Positions 1 through 6,918 are shown, numbered from the stretch's first letter. The stretch is 9,495 bases of DNA from an uncultured Erysipelotrichaceae bacterium (GCA_900317015.1 ONFH01000099.1:1-9495), one strand, 5' to 3'. Numbers and translations are program-made. The notes: generated by a model from the sequence alone, not told the origin.

Positions 1-211
1 TGTTAAAGATTTCATCCATAGCTTTCTTGTCTTTGACGTCAGCCTCATAATGATGAATGCTTGTATTTGTTAATTTTTCTACACGATGAATTGCTTCCTC
101 ACAGGAATTGGAATAATTGTCGACGATGACAACTTCATGTCCTGCTTCGATTAAGGAAACAGCTGTATGTGAACCGATAAAGCCGGCTCCGCCTGCTAGT
201 AATACTCTCAT
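1..211 (-). CDS. galE: UDP-glucose 4-epimerase, N-terminal part (cut by window edge)
   Basis: Reading leftwards from the ATG at 211, 70 codons are visible before the window ends. The product begins MRVLLAGGAGFIGSHTAV, an extended-SDR NAD-binding fold. The glycine-rich dinucleotide motif GGAGFIG is at residues 7-13, and the end of the second beta strand, VDNYSNS, places Asp31 to bind the NAD ribose. This opening is typical of GalE, which interconverts UDP-galactose and UDP-glucose in the cytoplasm. The catalytic Tyr-x3-Lys lies beyond the window and cannot be checked. The start is fixed by an AGGAGG box (complement of 217-222) five bases upstream. The gene is divergent from galT-galK, which supports GalE over other SDR sugar epimerases. 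Only the far end is missing and there is no sign of damage. Confidence 0.9.
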   Translation of the reverse strand, partial: MRVLLAGGAGFIGSHTAVSLIEAGHEVVIVDNYSNSCEEAIHRVEKLTNTSIHHYEADVKDKKAMDEIFN

Positions 212-221
212 AAGATCCTCC

Positions 222-232
222 TAAATATTTAC
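222..232. promoter_or_regulatory. Third TAAATATTTAC core in galE leader
   Basis: A third copy of the palindromic core abuts the galE ribosome binding site (complement of 217-222), downstream of the predicted galE start point. It could act as a roadblock or as a looping partner of the two promoter operators. It shares only the 11-bp core with them, so chance is less easily excluded. Confidence 0.4.
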
Positions 233-263
233 GAATTCTTGTCGTTCTTGATTTGACAACTTC

Positions 264-291
264 ATTATAGTCTAAAGTAAATATTTATCAA
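264..291 (-). promoter_or_regulatory. galE promoter
   Basis: On the minus strand, -35 TTGATA (complement of 286-291) and a perfect -10 TATAAT (complement of 264-269) are separated by 16 bp. Transcription would start near 257 and give a leader of about 46 nt. The arrangement is identical, base for base in both hexamers and in spacer length, to the galT promoter facing the other way. Confidence 0.75.
276..291 (-). promoter_or_regulatory. Operator-like 16-mer over galE -35/spacer
   Basis: The bases 276-291 are the exact reverse complement of 460-475. The centre GTAAATATTTA is nearly palindromic (full form GTAAATATTTAC). It has the shape of a GalR/LacI-family site with the usual central CG replaced by TA. 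The regulator assignment is inference, because no regulator gene is in the window. Confidence 0.6.
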
Positions 292-336
292 TAAAGAAAG
301 TGAAAATTAACTGATTATTTTTATTGATGTATGGAA

Positions 337-350
337 TGTAATCGCTTATA
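337..350 (+). promoter_or_regulatory. Candidate cre (CcpA) site 1
   Basis: TGTAATCGCTTATA fits the catabolite-responsive element consensus WTGNAANCGNWNNCA in its core at all but one position (T in place of C near the 3' end). It lies between the two gal promoters, where catabolite control of galactose genes is expected in Bacillota. Function is inferred. Confidence 0.35.
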
Positions 351-414
351 TGCAAGCAACAGGAAAGAAGAGGACACTTTTATTAAAGATGAAAATCAGA
401 CAAATTCATCAATA

Positions 415-428
415 GTAAAACGTTTTCA
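415..428 (+). promoter_or_regulatory. Candidate cre (CcpA) site 2
   Basis: GTAAAACGTTTTCA has the central CG and a perfect right half-site, but its left half starts GT instead of TG. It is centred about 72 bp upstream of the predicted galT start point. It is weaker than the site at 337-350. Confidence 0.3.
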
Positions 429-459
429 ATAAAATTAAGTAAAAAATAACTAAAAGTAC

Positions 460-475
460 TTGATAAATATTTACT
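460..475 (+). promoter_or_regulatory. Operator-like 16-mer over galT -35/spacer
   Basis: TTGATAAATATTTACT matches the galE-side element over all 16 bases in opposite orientation and occupies the same place relative to its promoter. An exact 16-bp match placed identically at both promoters is hard to explain by chance even in AT-rich DNA. It is probably the binding site of a galactose-responsive repressor. Confidence 0.62.
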
Positions 476-487
476 GATGGCTATAAT
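460..487 (+). promoter_or_regulatory. galT-galK promoter
   Basis: -35 TTGATA (460-465), a 16-bp spacer and -10 TATAAT (482-487) predict a start near 494 and a very short leader before the AGGAGG at 497-502 and the ATG at 511. The operator-like element 460-475 covers the -35 and half of the spacer, so a bound protein should block RNA polymerase. Confidence 0.78.
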
Positions 488-510
488 GGAAAGCGTAGGA
501 GGAACAAGAG

Positions 511-1983
511 ATGAACCAGACAATCAATGAATTAGTGAAATATGCATTAAAAGAACACCTGATTGGAGAAGATGAAGTTGACTACAGCGTCAATCTATTA
601 TTGGATCTTCTTCATTTAAATGAATTTACAAAGGAAGACGTGAAGGAGAGAGCATTAGTGGAGATCTTAAAGGATCTATTAGACTATGCCTGTGAAAAGG
701 GGTTATGTGAAGATTCCGTTACAGCCCGTGATCTCTTTGATACAAAGATCATGAACTGCTTTATGCCACGTCCTCATGAAGTCATTACGACCTTTAACAA
801 TGAATATCAAAACTCACCAAAGGAAGCGACAGATTATTTCTATCATTTATCGATTGCTTCTAACTATATTAGAAAAGACCGCATTGAAAAGAACATTCGT
901 TATTTTGCGGATAATCAATATGGCGGTGTAGAAATTACGATCAACTTATCTAAGCCGGAGAAGGATCCAAAAGCCATTGCAGCAGCCCGTACGATGAAAC
1001 AGTCAAGTTATCCAAAATGCTTATTATGTAAAGAAAACGTGGGCTTTGCCGGTAGCTTGACGCATCCAGCAAGAGAGACTCATCGTATTATTCCTTTAGA
1101 CTTATCAAACAAACGTTACTATATGCAGTATTCCCCATATGTTTACTACAATGAACATTGTATTGTCTTTAATGAAGACCATGTGCCAATGAAGATCGAT
1201 CATGAAACATTTGCCCATTTAATGGACTTCATTACCAAGTTCCCACATTATACATTAGGTTCGAATGCCGACTTACCAATCGTTGGTGGTTCCATTTTGA
1301 CCCATGACCATTATCAGGGCGGGGCTTACCATTTCCCAATCCAGGATGCGAAAGTCTTAGCGTCTTATGATCTTGAAGATGCCAAGTTAGATCTCATCAA
1401 CTGGCCTTTAACGACATTACGTTTAACAGGTGACTCCTCTAAAGCTCTGATCAAGTGGGCAGATGTGATCTTAGAAAAATGGATCGATTATGATGATCCA
1501 GACTTAGACATCTTAAGTCACACGAATGGCGTCCGTCATAATACGATCACGCCAATTGCAAGAAGAAGCGGTGATTCCTATCAGTTAGACTTAGTCTTAA
1601 GAAATAACCGTACGACCGATGAATATCCATTAGGGATCTTCCATCCACATGCCGAAAACCATCATATCAAGAAAGAAAATATTGGTTTGATCGAAGTCAT
1701 GGGCTTAGCTATCTTACCAGCCAGATTAAAGACTGAGTTAGCTTTACTAAAAGACTGCTTACTAGGTCAAGAAGACATCAATGCTCATGAATGTCTAGAA
1801 AAACATAAAGACTGGTATGAATACCTTAAGACATTCGATTATAATGAAGATACGATCGATGACTTTATGAAAAAAGCCTTAGCTGAGAAGTTTACCAATG
1901 TCTTAGAAAATGCCGGTGTTTATAAGATGAATGAACAGGGCATTGCTGGAGTCAAGAAATTTATTGAAGAAATTACAAAATAA
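511..1983 (+). CDS. galT: Galactose-1-phosphate uridylyltransferase, class II
   Basis: The enzyme transfers UMP from UDP-glucose to galactose-1-phosphate in the cytoplasmic Leloir pathway. At 490 residues it has the length of the Firmicutes-type class II GalT (about 490-510), not the roughly 350 residues of class I. The motif GGSILTHDHYQGG (259-271) contains His265-Asp-His267, which I take as the counterpart of the class I HPH nucleophile motif. A family-typical CLLC (Cys170, Cys173) is followed by NVGFAG, and a second histidine cluster, HPHAENHH, lies at 378-385. No signal peptide or membrane segment is present. The ATG has AGGAGG eight bases upstream. galK follows after 21 bp, so the two are co-transcribed, under the operator-bearing promoter at 460-487. 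The frame is intact and complete. Confidence 0.95.
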   Translation: MNQTINELVKYALKEHLIGEDEVDYSVNLLLDLLHLNEFTKEDVKERALVEILKDLLDYACEKGLCEDSVTARDLFDTKIMNCFMPRPHEVITTFNNEYQNSPKEATDYFYHLSIASNYIRKDRIEKNIRYFADNQYGGVEITINLSKPEKDPKAIAAARTMKQSSYPKCLLCKENVGFAGSLTHPARETHRIIPLDLSNKRYYMQYSPYVYYNEHCIVFNEDHVPMKIDHETFAHLMDFITKFPHYTLGSNADLPIVGGSILTHDHYQGGAYHFPIQDAKVLASYDLEDAKLDLINWPLTTLRLTGDSSKALIKWADVILEKWIDYDDPDLDILSHTNGVRHNTITPIARRSGDSYQLDLVLRNNRTTDEYPLGIFHPHAENHHIKKENIGLIEVMGLAILPARLKTELALLKDCLLGQEDINAHECLEKHKDWYEYLKTFDYNEDTIDDFMKKALAEKFTNVLENAGVYKMNEQGIAGVKKFIEEITK

Positions 1984-2004
1984 TAAAACATTAAGGAGAA
2001 CAAC

Positions 2005-3282
2005 ATGAACACAAAAACATTTTTAGAACAGTTAGAAAACAGAGCTTACGATGAACTATTAGTCGATCTTTATGAAGATGCAAGCTTATTAGATTACCAG
2101 TATCAAAGATATGCCGAAGCCTGCAAGAAGTTTATTGAATTATACGGTGAAGGCGACTTCGAACTGTACAGTGCGGCTGGCCGTAGTGAAGTCGGCGGTA
2201 ACCACACGGATCACCAGCATGGCCGTGTCTGCGCTGCTTCCATCAACTTAGATGCCATCGGTTTTGTCAGAAGACAAGAAGGAACGATCAAAGTCGTTTC
2301 TGATGCATTCGATATTCCAGAAATTGCTTTAGATGATTTAACAAAGAAAGATGACGAAGAAGGCACATCCGCTGCTTTGATTCGTGGTGTCGTTTCTAAA
2401 TTAAAAGAATTAGGTTACAAGATCGGCGGTTTTGAAGCCTTCATTACCTCTGATGTTTTAGTCGGTGCTGGTTTATCATCAAGTGCTGCCTTTGAAGATA
2501 TCATTGGTACGATCATTGATGGTCTTTACAATGATATGAAGATCGATATGGTCACGATTGCCAAAGTTGGCCAGTATGCCGAAAATGTATACTTCGGCAA
2601 ACCTTGTGGCTTAATGGATCAGTGCGCTTGCGCTGTTGGCGGCTTGATTGCGATCGACTTCAAGGATCCAGAAGCGCCAGTCGTTCATCCTGTAGATGTC
2701 GACTTCGGTGAATTTGGGTATAGCTTATGTATCTTAGATGCCAAAGGCTCTCATGCCAACTTAACACCAGAATATGCAGCTATCCCAACAGAAATGAAAG
2801 AAGTGGCTTCCTTCTTTGGTAAAGACGTCTTACGTGAAGTCAGTAAGCAGGATGTACTTGATCATATGAATGAGATCCGAGTTCAGTTTGGTGATCGTGC
2901 ATTCTTACGTGCTTATCATTTCTTCAATGAAAATGATCGTGTTCCTCATTTAGTAGATGCTTTAGAAGCGCATGATGTCGATACATTCTTAAAGCTCATT
3001 AAAGAATCTGGCGATTCAAGCTATAAAGTTTTGCAGAACGTTTATCCATCAAGTGATCCTAAGAACCAGTCCTTATCAATTGCTTTAACATTAACAGAAG
3101 AGATCTTAGGTGATCATGGTGTCTGCCGTGTTCATGGCGGTGGCTTCGCTGGTACGATCCAGGCTTTCGTCAAAGATGACTTCGTAGGAGAATACAAGAA
3201 AGAAATCGAAAAATACTTTGGTGAAGGCAGCTGTCATGTCTTGAAAATCAGAAAGTATGGCGGTAAAAAAGTTTTAGCATAG
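2005..3282 (+). CDS. galK: Galactokinase (GHMP kinase) with divergent signature
   Basis: The predicted reaction is ATP-dependent phosphorylation of galactose to galactose-1-phosphate. The 425-residue protein has the GHMP order: substrate motif GRSEVGGNHTDH (59-70), ATP-loop GAGLSSSAA (154-162), catalytic CGLMDQ with Asp205, and C-terminal GGGFAG (378-383). Against the standard galactokinase signature GRxN[LIV]IG[DE]HxDY, the Asn is Glu62, IGE is Gly-Gly-Asn and the final Tyr is His70. Arg60, His67, Asp69 and Tyr257 (in PEYAAIP), which match sugar-binding residues of human GALK1, are kept. The N-terminus is longer than in the roughly 390-residue enzymes. Its place behind galT supports the galactose role, although another sugar kinase of this subfamily cannot be excluded. 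AAGGAG at 1993-1998 sets the start. Confidence 0.87.
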   Translation: MNTKTFLEQLENRAYDELLVDLYEDASLLDYQYQRYAEACKKFIELYGEGDFELYSAAGRSEVGGNHTDHQHGRVCAASINLDAIGFVRRQEGTIKVVSDAFDIPEIALDDLTKKDDEEGTSAALIRGVVSKLKELGYKIGGFEAFITSDVLVGAGLSSSAAFEDIIGTIIDGLYNDMKIDMVTIAKVGQYAENVYFGKPCGLMDQCACAVGGLIAIDFKDPEAPVVHPVDVDFGEFGYSLCILDAKGSHANLTPEYAAIPTEMKEVASFFGKDVLREVSKQDVLDHMNEIRVQFGDRAFLRAYHFFNENDRVPHLVDALEAHDVDTFLKLIKESGDSSYKVLQNVYPSSDPKNQSLSIALTLTEEILGDHGVCRVHGGGFAGTIQAFVKDDFVGEYKKEIEKYFGEGSCHVLKIRKYGGKKVLA

Positions 3283-3307
3283 TTTCTCACAATTGATCCC
3301 TCTATTT

Positions 3308-3332
3308 AGGCATGCTTCGGCATGTCTTTTTT
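3308..3332 (+). terminator. galTK operon terminator
   Basis: The stem 3308-3315 pairs with 3320-3327 (one G-T pair) around a TTCG loop closed by C-G, the very stable cUUCGg type. A run of six T follows at 3327-3332. It starts 25 bp after the galK stop, a clear rho-independent terminator. Confidence 0.92.
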
Positions 3333-3420
3333 GATGCTTTATACGATATTTTTTATTTGTCCAAAAATAAAGGAAAAGTCTAAATATGTATCTCAAAATT
3401 TACGATATAAACTTTTTATA

Positions 3421-3450
3421 TGGACAAATTCTAGAAAATAGGATTATAAT
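3421..3450 (+). promoter_or_regulatory. Candidate distal promoter of asparaginase gene
   Basis: -35 TGGACA (3421-3426, five of six consensus bases), an 18-bp spacer and a perfect -10 TATAAT (3445-3450). It would give a leader of about 115 nt. The spacing is one base longer than ideal. Confidence 0.5.
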
Positions 3451-3544
3451 GTATGCAAAATTAAAGAGAATTTGAAATCTATAATTTTTAGCTTCGCTGT
3501 ATTCCTAAGTTGATATATGATAAAATCTTATTGATATGATAAGA

Positions 3545-3550
3545 TATAAT
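3545..3550 (+). promoter_or_regulatory. Candidate proximal -10 of asparaginase gene
   Basis: A perfect TATAAT lies just upstream of the AGGAGG (3559-3564), the same layout as galT. No good -35 is found at 16-18 bp; the nearest TTGATA (3510-3515) is too far away. If used, it probably needs an activator. The inverted repeat ATCTTAT-N7-ATAAGAT (3525-3545) overlaps it. Confidence 0.35.
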
Positions 3551-3572
3551 CGTAGCAGAGGAGGAATACGAA

Positions 3573-4541
3573 ATGAAGAAAATTGCAATTATTGCCACTG
3601 GGGGTACGATCGCTGGTCGTGGCGCCTCAGGTATGACGACGAACTATAAGGCAGGACGTATTCCTGTCAGTGAGATCTTAAGATCCATTCCCGATGTGTC
3701 TGATCGTTTTAAGATTTCTTTATATTCATTAATGTCCATCGACTCGAATGAAATGGGACTCAATCAATGGGTACTCTTGAAGAAGACGATTGAAGATATC
3801 GTTGCGTCTTCAGCGGTCGATGGTGTCGTCATCACCCATGGAACCGATACGATTGAAGAGACGGCCTACTTTTTGACCTTAACATTGCATACGGAAAAGC
3901 CAGTTGTTTTAACCGGGGCGATGCGTCCCGCTACAGCAGCGAGTGCCGATGGACCGTTTAACTTATATCAAGCCATCTGTTTAGCTGGTTCATCCAAAGC
4001 CGTGGGACAAGGGGTCTTAGCTTTATTTTCAAGTACGATCTATTCTGGTCGAGATATTCAGAAGATCTCTAACTATAAGATCGATGCCTTTGATAAAGCC
4101 AATACCGCTTTAGGTTTTATGAAAGATGATGAGGTCTATTTCAATACGACCCAGAATAAGAAGCATACGACGGGAAGTCTCTTTTCGACGATGCCTTTAG
4201 ATCATTTGCCAGAAGTGGATATCATCAGTTACTTTGCCGGCGCAAGAGCCTCACTCCTTGATACGGGAGCAAAGGGCATCGTCATCATGGGCAGCGGCAT
4301 GGGCAATTATTCGAAGGCCTGGTATGAAGAGATGAAGATCTTACATCAAAAAGGTGTGTATTTTGTACGAGCCTCACGAGTTTTAGACGGGATCGTTTTT
4401 GGCGATGATGTCTTTGATCCGGACCACATCTGCATCAATGCCTTCACACTTTCAGCCCATAAATCCCGCATTTTATTGATGCTTTCTTTGGCTTATACGA
4501 AAAATTTGGAAAAGATTCAGGAAATCTTTACAGAGTATTAA
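3573..4541 (+). CDS. L-asparaginase, cytoplasmic
   Basis: It hydrolyses L-asparagine to aspartate and ammonia. The 322-residue protein shows both asparaginase signatures. The N-terminal IATGGTIAGRG supplies the nucleophile Thr12, with Tyr25 in the following flexible loop. THGTDTIEE (88-96) supplies Thr91 and Asp92. SGRDIQK (158-164) supplies the Lys164 that completes the second catalytic group. These residues correspond to Thr12, Tyr25, Thr89, Asp90 and Lys162 of E. coli AnsB. No signal peptide precedes the first strand, so the enzyme should stay in the cytoplasm, unlike secreted AnsB-type enzymes. AGGAGG at 3559-3564 supports the ATG. A transporter operon starts 79 bp downstream with no hairpin terminator between, so some readthrough is possible. 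An ansA or ansB label is not decided by the sequence. The substrate could include glutamine. Confidence 0.92.
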   Translation: MKKIAIIATGGTIAGRGASGMTTNYKAGRIPVSEILRSIPDVSDRFKISLYSLMSIDSNEMGLNQWVLLKKTIEDIVASSAVDGVVITHGTDTIEETAYFLTLTLHTEKPVVLTGAMRPATAASADGPFNLYQAICLAGSSKAVGQGVLALFSSTIYSGRDIQKISNYKIDAFDKANTALGFMKDDEVYFNTTQNKKHTTGSLFSTMPLDHLPEVDIISYFAGARASLLDTGAKGIVIMGSGMGNYSKAWYEEMKILHQKGVYFVRASRVLDGIVFGDDVFDPDHICINAFTLSAHKSRILLMLSLAYTKNLEKIQEIFTEY

Positions 4542-4543
4542 AC

Positions 4544-4571
4544 TTATTATCGTAATAAAATATTATTGACA
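4544..4571 (+). promoter_or_regulatory. Conserved upstream element of transporter operon 1
   Basis: TTATTA-TCG-TAATAA (4544-4558) is an inverted repeat, and TAATA-AAA-TATTA (4553-4565) a second one sharing an arm. They run directly into the -35 TTGACA. The 19 bases 4553-4571 recur exactly at 7055-7073 before operon 2, although the sequence on either side differs. It is either a regulator site or an A/T-rich UP element. Confidence 0.5.
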
Positions 4572-4594
4572 ATTCGCTGGCGTGAGAGTATTCT
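4566..4594 (+). promoter_or_regulatory. Promoter of transporter operon 1
   Basis: A consensus -35 TTGACA (4566-4571), a 17-bp spacer and -10 TATTCT (4589-4594). The predicted start is near 4601, giving a leader of about 20 nt before the ATG at 4621. Confidence 0.7.
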
Positions 4595-4620
4595 GTATAC
4601 ATACGAGGGGGGATACACAT

Positions 4621-5319
4621 ATGGCTGATTTCTTAAGCAATGTCACACAGTACCTACCGCAGTTCTGGGCGGCATTCCTGGTCACGCTTCGTCTTGCAAT
4701 CGTCTCATTGATCTTTGCAACGATCGTTGGCATTATCTGCGGCCTGATCAATACTTCAAAATCCAAGAATCCGATTCTTGTGATTCTTAGAGCTATTGTG
4801 AAAATCTACATTGAAATTATTCGAGGGACACCAATGCTGGTGCAGATCTTGATCATCTACTTCGGGATCTCACAGGTGCTAAGACCATTTGGCTTTAGCT
4901 GGAACAAGTTAGGCGGCATCTTTACCGCAGGTGTCGTTGTCTTAACGATCAACGCTGGGGCTTATATGGCTGAGATCATCCGTGCCGGAATCGAAGCTGT
5001 CGATAAAGGACAGATCGAAGCGGCCAGATCACTTGGCTTAAGTTACTTTCAAACGATGAGCAAAATCGTCTTACCGCAGGCGATCCGTACAATGCTTCCA
5101 AGTATTGTCAACCAGTTCATCATTTCTATTAAGGATACATCATTGATGTCAACGGTCGGTCTACCAGAGTTAACAAACACTGGGAAAACGATCGCCGCTG
5201 TCTGGACAAGCCAGACGATGAACTTATATTGTTTTATGGCTTTATATTATTTAGTCATCTGTTTCGTGTTATCACGAATTTCTAAATTCTTAGAAGGGAG
5301 GATGACTTATGGAAGATAG
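4621..5319 (+). CDS. Polar amino acid ABC transporter permease, copy 1
   Basis: This membrane subunit of an amino acid importer probably acts as a homodimer, because each operon has only one permease. The 232 residues contain several hydrophobic segments (roughly 14-40, 54-66, 72-90, 101-122, 160-172, 203-220). The cytoplasmic EAA loop EAARSLGLSYFQTMSKIVLP (133-152), with its conserved Gly139, docks on the ATPase. The family is the His/Glu/Gln/Arg/opine three-TM permease group. A GTG at 4582 in frame would add 13 residues, but it lies upstream of the predicted -10. The ATG at 4621 has GAGGGGGG at 4605-4612 and matches the start of copy 2. The end overlaps the ATPase gene by 11 nt. It differs from copy 2 only at residue 6 (Ser here, Thr there). 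Confidence 0.93.
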   Translation: MADFLSNVTQYLPQFWAAFLVTLRLAIVSLIFATIVGIICGLINTSKSKNPILVILRAIVKIYIEIIRGTPMLVQILIIYFGISQVLRPFGFSWNKLGGIFTAGVVVLTINAGAYMAEIIRAGIEAVDKGQIEAARSLGLSYFQTMSKIVLPQAIRTMLPSIVNQFIISIKDTSLMSTVGLPELTNTGKTIAAVWTSQTMNLYCFMALYYLVICFVLSRISKFLEGRMTYGR

Positions 5320-6046
5320 AGTAATCATCAAAGTTGAGAATTTAAAGAAGAACTATGGCAAAAACGAAGTTCTTAAGAATATTAGTATTGATGTCAAAGA
5401 AGGCGAAGTCGTCTGTGTCATCGGTCCTTCAGGTAGTGGGAAATCGACTTTCCTGAGATGTTTAAACAAGCTTGAAGAATCGACAAGCGGCACGATCATT
5501 GTCGACGACATCGATATCAATGATCCAAAGACAAACATTGATATGTTTAGAGCTGAGATCGGCATGGTGTTCCAGCACTTCAACTTATTTCCGCATAAGA
5601 ACGTGAAGGAAAACATCATGTTAGCGCCAGTCACACTGAAAAGAATGACAAAGGAAGAAGCTGAGAAAACGGCTATGCGTTTATTAAAACGTGTTGGTCT
5701 AGAAGACAAGGCGGATCAGTATCCAAGCCAGTTGTCTGGTGGCCAGAAACAGCGTGTGGCCATTGCCAGAGCCTTAGCGATGAATCCTAAGATCATGTTA
5801 TTTGATGAACCAACCAGTGCGCTAGATCCAGAAATGGTTGGTGAAGTTTTAAAGGTTATGAAAGAGTTAGCTCAGGAAGGGATGACGATGGTCGTCGTCA
5901 CTCATGAAATGGGCTTTGCGAGAGAAGTCTCAGATCGTGTCATCTTCATGGATGGTGGCTATATCGTTGAAGAGGGTACACCAGATGAAGTCATTAATCA
6001 TCCACATGAAGAACGTACGATCAATTTCTTAAATCAGGTGTTATAA
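5309..6046 (+). CDS. Polar amino acid ABC transporter ATPase, copy 1
   Basis: This cytoplasmic subunit powers import. All ABC motifs are present and intact: Walker A GPSGSGKST (39-47), Q-loop Gln89 in VFQHFNLFPH, signature LSGGQ (142-146), Walker B IMLFDEPTS (162-170) with Glu167, D-loop SALD (170-173) and switch His199 in VTHE. At 245 residues and with NLFPHKNVKENI it is a GlnQ/HisP-type single-domain ATPase with no extra regulatory domain. Its start lies inside the permease gene, with GGGAGG at 5296-5301, so translation is probably coupled. It differs from copy 2 at 11 of 245 positions (2, 4, 5, 29, 30, 62, 64, 67, 68, 220, 235), while residues 69-219 are identical. Confidence 0.95.
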   Translation: MEDRVIIKVENLKKNYGKNEVLKNISIDVKEGEVVCVIGPSGSGKSTFLRCLNKLEESTSGTIIVDDIDINDPKTNIDMFRAEIGMVFQHFNLFPHKNVKENIMLAPVTLKRMTKEEAEKTAMRLLKRVGLEDKADQYPSQLSGGQKQRVAIARALAMNPKIMLFDEPTSALDPEMVGEVLKVMKELAQEGMTMVVVTHEMGFAREVSDRVIFMDGGYIVEEGTPDEVINHPHEERTINFLNQVL

Positions 6047-6078
6047 AAAGTTTTCATAAGCACAAGGGGGTAATATTT

Positions 6079-6855
6079 ATGAACACGAACATGAAAAGAA
6101 TCTTAAGAGGCGCATTAGCCGTTGCACTTGGCGCAAGTTTAGTCGGATGTGGATCATCTAGTTCCTCATCATCTTCATCAAGCGGTGAAAAGACGTATGT
6201 CATCGCCACTGATAAGACCTATGCACCATTTGAAATGACAAATAAGAAAGGAAAATTGATCGGGATCGATATGGATCTGATCCGTGCCATTGCCAAAGAT
6301 CAGAAGTTTAAAGTCAAGATCAATTCCTTAGGTTTCGATGCTGCCTGTACAGCACTTGAATCAGGTGAAGCTGATGGTGTTATTGCCGGCATGACGATCA
6401 CTGATGAAAGAAAACAGAAATATGATTTCTCTAAACAGTATTATAAGACAGGCGTCTCAATGGCCGTTGCGAAAAACTCTAAGATCAAGAGCTACAGTGA
6501 TTTAAAGGGTAAGACTGTTGTTGCGAAAACAAGTACTGCTGGCTTAAGCTTTGCCCAGAGCATCCATAAGAAGTATGGCTTCAAGATCAGAGTCGTTGAA
6601 GAATCTTCATTAATGTTCCAGACTGTTAAATCTGGTGAAGCCGTTGCCTGCTTCGAAGATACACCAGTCTTAAAGTACATGATCGGTCAGGGTCAGTTAG
6701 ACTTTAAGATGCCTACAAAATCTGAAAATCCTTCATACTATGGCTTTGCCGTATCAAAGGGGAAGAACAAGACATTATTAAGCAAGTTCAACAAAGGTTT
6801 AGCAAACTTAAAGAAGAGCGGAGAATATAAGAAGATCTTAGCAAAATACGAATAA
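6079..6855 (+). CDS. Amino acid-binding lipoprotein (SBP_bac_3), copy 1
   Basis: This is the receptor of the importer, anchored outside the membrane. A positively charged start and hydrophobic stretch (residues 5-23) end in the lipobox LVGC with Cys24, followed by a run of ten serines (26-35) as a flexible tether. The mature domain (from about 38) is a family 3 periplasmic-binding fold. By direct ungapped comparison with HisJ as I recall it, Asp45, Tyr48, Ala103, Thr106 and Arg111 fall at HisJ Asp11, Tyr14, Ser69, Ser72 and Arg77. Asp194 in CFEDTP matches Asp161, the alpha-amino ligand. So it should bind an L-alpha-amino acid, side chain unknown. AAGGGGG (6064-6070) precedes the ATG. It lies 32 bp behind the ATPase and is the last gene of the operon. 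Confidence 0.93.
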   Translation: MNTNMKRILRGALAVALGASLVGCGSSSSSSSSSSGEKTYVIATDKTYAPFEMTNKKGKLIGIDMDLIRAIAKDQKFKVKINSLGFDAACTALESGEADGVIAGMTITDERKQKYDFSKQYYKTGVSMAVAKNSKIKSYSDLKGKTVVAKTSTAGLSFAQSIHKKYGFKIRVVEESSLMFQTVKSGEAVACFEDTPVLKYMIGQGQLDFKMPTKSENPSYYGFAVSKGKNKTLLSKFNKGLANLKKSGEYKKILAKYE

Positions 6856-6879
6856 TTCAAAATAAACAGAGACAAAGTG

Positions 6880-6918
6880 AAAGGCTATGAATCGTTAAGG
6901 CGATTTGTAGCCTTTTTT
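6880..6918 (+). terminator. Terminator of transporter operon 1
   Basis: A 15-bp stem pairs 6880-6894 with 6901-6915, with two G-T pairs and no mismatches, around a six-base loop. The T-run 6913-6918 overlaps the stem end. It begins 25 bp after the receptor stop and separates the two transporter copies. Confidence 0.93.

Larger units (their letters stand above)
212..510. promoter_or_regulatory. Divergent galE / galTK control region
   Basis: This 299-bp gap between divergent gal genes carries no open frame worth calling. It holds two outward-facing promoters of mirror-image design, three copies of the palindromic core TAAATATTTA (222-231, 278-287, 464-473), and two candidate CcpA cre sites. 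The symmetry suggests that one regulator controls both transcripts. Each element is listed separately. Confidence 0.75.
3333..3572. other. AT-rich intergenic region before asparaginase
   Basis: No open frame longer than a few codons was seen. The region holds a candidate distal promoter (3421-3450), a TATAAT close to the gene (3545-3550), and a 7-bp inverted repeat between them (3525-3545). TACGATAT occurs twice (3342-3349 and 3401-3408), and TTTGTCCA (3356-3363) is the inverse of TGGACAAA (3421-3428), which contains the distal -35. No riboswitch or T-box could be recognised. Confidence 0.5.

Noticed and set aside
3283..3572. Riboswitch or T-box leader before the asparaginase
   Set aside because: No T-box sequence, specifier hairpin, conserved riboswitch core or leader terminator could be seen. 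Only short inverted and direct repeats are present.
4582..4620. In-frame GTG start that would extend permease copy 1 by 13 residues
   Set aside because: It begins upstream of the predicted -10 hexamer, lacks a suitable ribosome binding site, and contains the GAGGGGGG box that serves the ATG at 4621. Copy 2 has no matching extension.
6154..6183. Serine-codon run in receptor copy 1 as a possible slippage repeat
   Set aside because: The serines use mixed TCT, AGT, TCC, TCA and AGC codons, so there is no uniform repeat unit. It is best read as an ordinary lipoprotein linker.
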